64,000 bases of DNA from Hirudinaria manillensis (Eukaryota; Annelida; Clitellata; Hirudinida; Hirudinidae). The position numbers and the translations under genes were made by a program. The stretch covers positions 6,978,501 through 7,042,500 of the forward strand of contig CM067534.1 of assembly GCA_034509925.1 (NCBI GenBank). Direction: 5' to 3'. The notes below the pieces were generated by a model. That model did not search any database. It was given only the letters and a program-made list of their open reading frames with translations, and was not told where the DNA came from. Positions 63,879 through 64,000 of this stretch are shown here, one piece after another. Each line of letters begins with the position of its first letter. The first letter of the stretch is position 1.

Positions 63879-64000
63879 ATGAAATGCGGAGGGTCGTTTC
63901 TTTCCTCAGCCATCGTCTTTTCGGTAGCGATGACCACCATTTGCCACTTGGTTGCCCTAGTTACCGCCTATTGGCTGAGGTCGAGTACGTCCAGCCAACG
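63879..64000 (+). CDS. First exon of a probable four-span membrane protein (cut by window end)
   Basis: An ATG at 63879 opens a frame of 40 codons to the edge of the window: MKCGGSFLSSA, then a hydrophobic segment (IVFSVAMTTICHLVALVTAY) and WLRSSTSSQ. A short N-terminus, first membrane segment and W-L just outside it resemble claudin/PMP22/LHFPL-type tetraspans, which shape junctions or assist ion channels. Only the first span is visible, so the family is a guess. The local sequence is GC-richer than the intergenic DNA, which supports coding. Confidence 0.4.
   Translation, partial: MKCGGSFLSSAIVFSVAMTTICHLVALVTAYWLRSSTSSQ

Overview
This 64 kb window is nuclear DNA from an animal, most likely an invertebrate bilaterian. 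The evidence is several intron-rich genes (GT-AG introns, many only 60-400 bases) encoding metazoan families: a complete contactin-associated protein / neurexin IV, a DEG/ENaC channel, an NK-like homeodomain protein, the ciliary protein DPCD and an SH2-tailed myosin. Non-coding DNA is AT-rich and full of (TAA)n, (ATT)n, (CATC)n and (GATT)n microsatellites, and it carries a fragment of a non-LTR retrotransposon. I cannot name the species.

Layout, left to right. At 1-7 kb there is a probable small single-pass receptor gene (+, 2250-4194) whose extracellular stalk is built from tandemly duplicated mini-exons, inside repeat-rich DNA. At 6.7-27.6 kb there is a five-copy, same-strand tandem array of intronless genes for the spliceosomal helicase DDX23/Prp28. 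Copies 1 and 2 are near-identical, copy 3 is broken by about 11 short indels, copy 4 is intact but has sharply divergent blocks, and copy 5 looks least derived. A 5'-truncated R2/R4-type retrotransposon sits in the (TAA)n tract behind copy 3, and the equivalent tracts behind copies 1 and 2 are empty sites. At 28.7-37.8 kb a 26-exon gene (+) encodes a divergent myosin motor joined to a C-terminal SH2 domain. At 38.9-43.7 kb a 12-exon gene (+) encodes a DEG/ENaC subunit with a 497-codon insert in one symmetric exon just before the second membrane segment. At 44.1-53.4 kb a 26-exon gene (-) encodes the complete neurexin-IV/CNTNAP protein, convergent with the channel. DPCD (-, 54.0-55.7 kb) and the nucleolar helicase DDX31 (+, 56.0-58.5 kb) are head to head. 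A BarH-like homeobox gene (-, 58.7-59.7 kb) converges on DDX31. A two-exon gene for a 72-residue membrane protein lies at 61.5-62.3 kb (-), and the first exon of a probable four-span membrane protein runs off the right edge.

How the genes relate: there is no operon logic. Septate-junction/axonal adhesion (CNTNAP), peptide- or acid-gated cation conduction (DEG/ENaC), cilia (DPCD), splicing (DDX23) and ribosome biogenesis (DDX31) are ordinary neighbours. The unusual items are the helicase array, the myosin-SH2 fusion, the giant symmetric exon in the channel and the mini-exon receptor. Exon models were built by hand from splice consensus, reading phase and family motifs. Each multi-exon model sums to a whole number of codons, but none has been checked against RNA.
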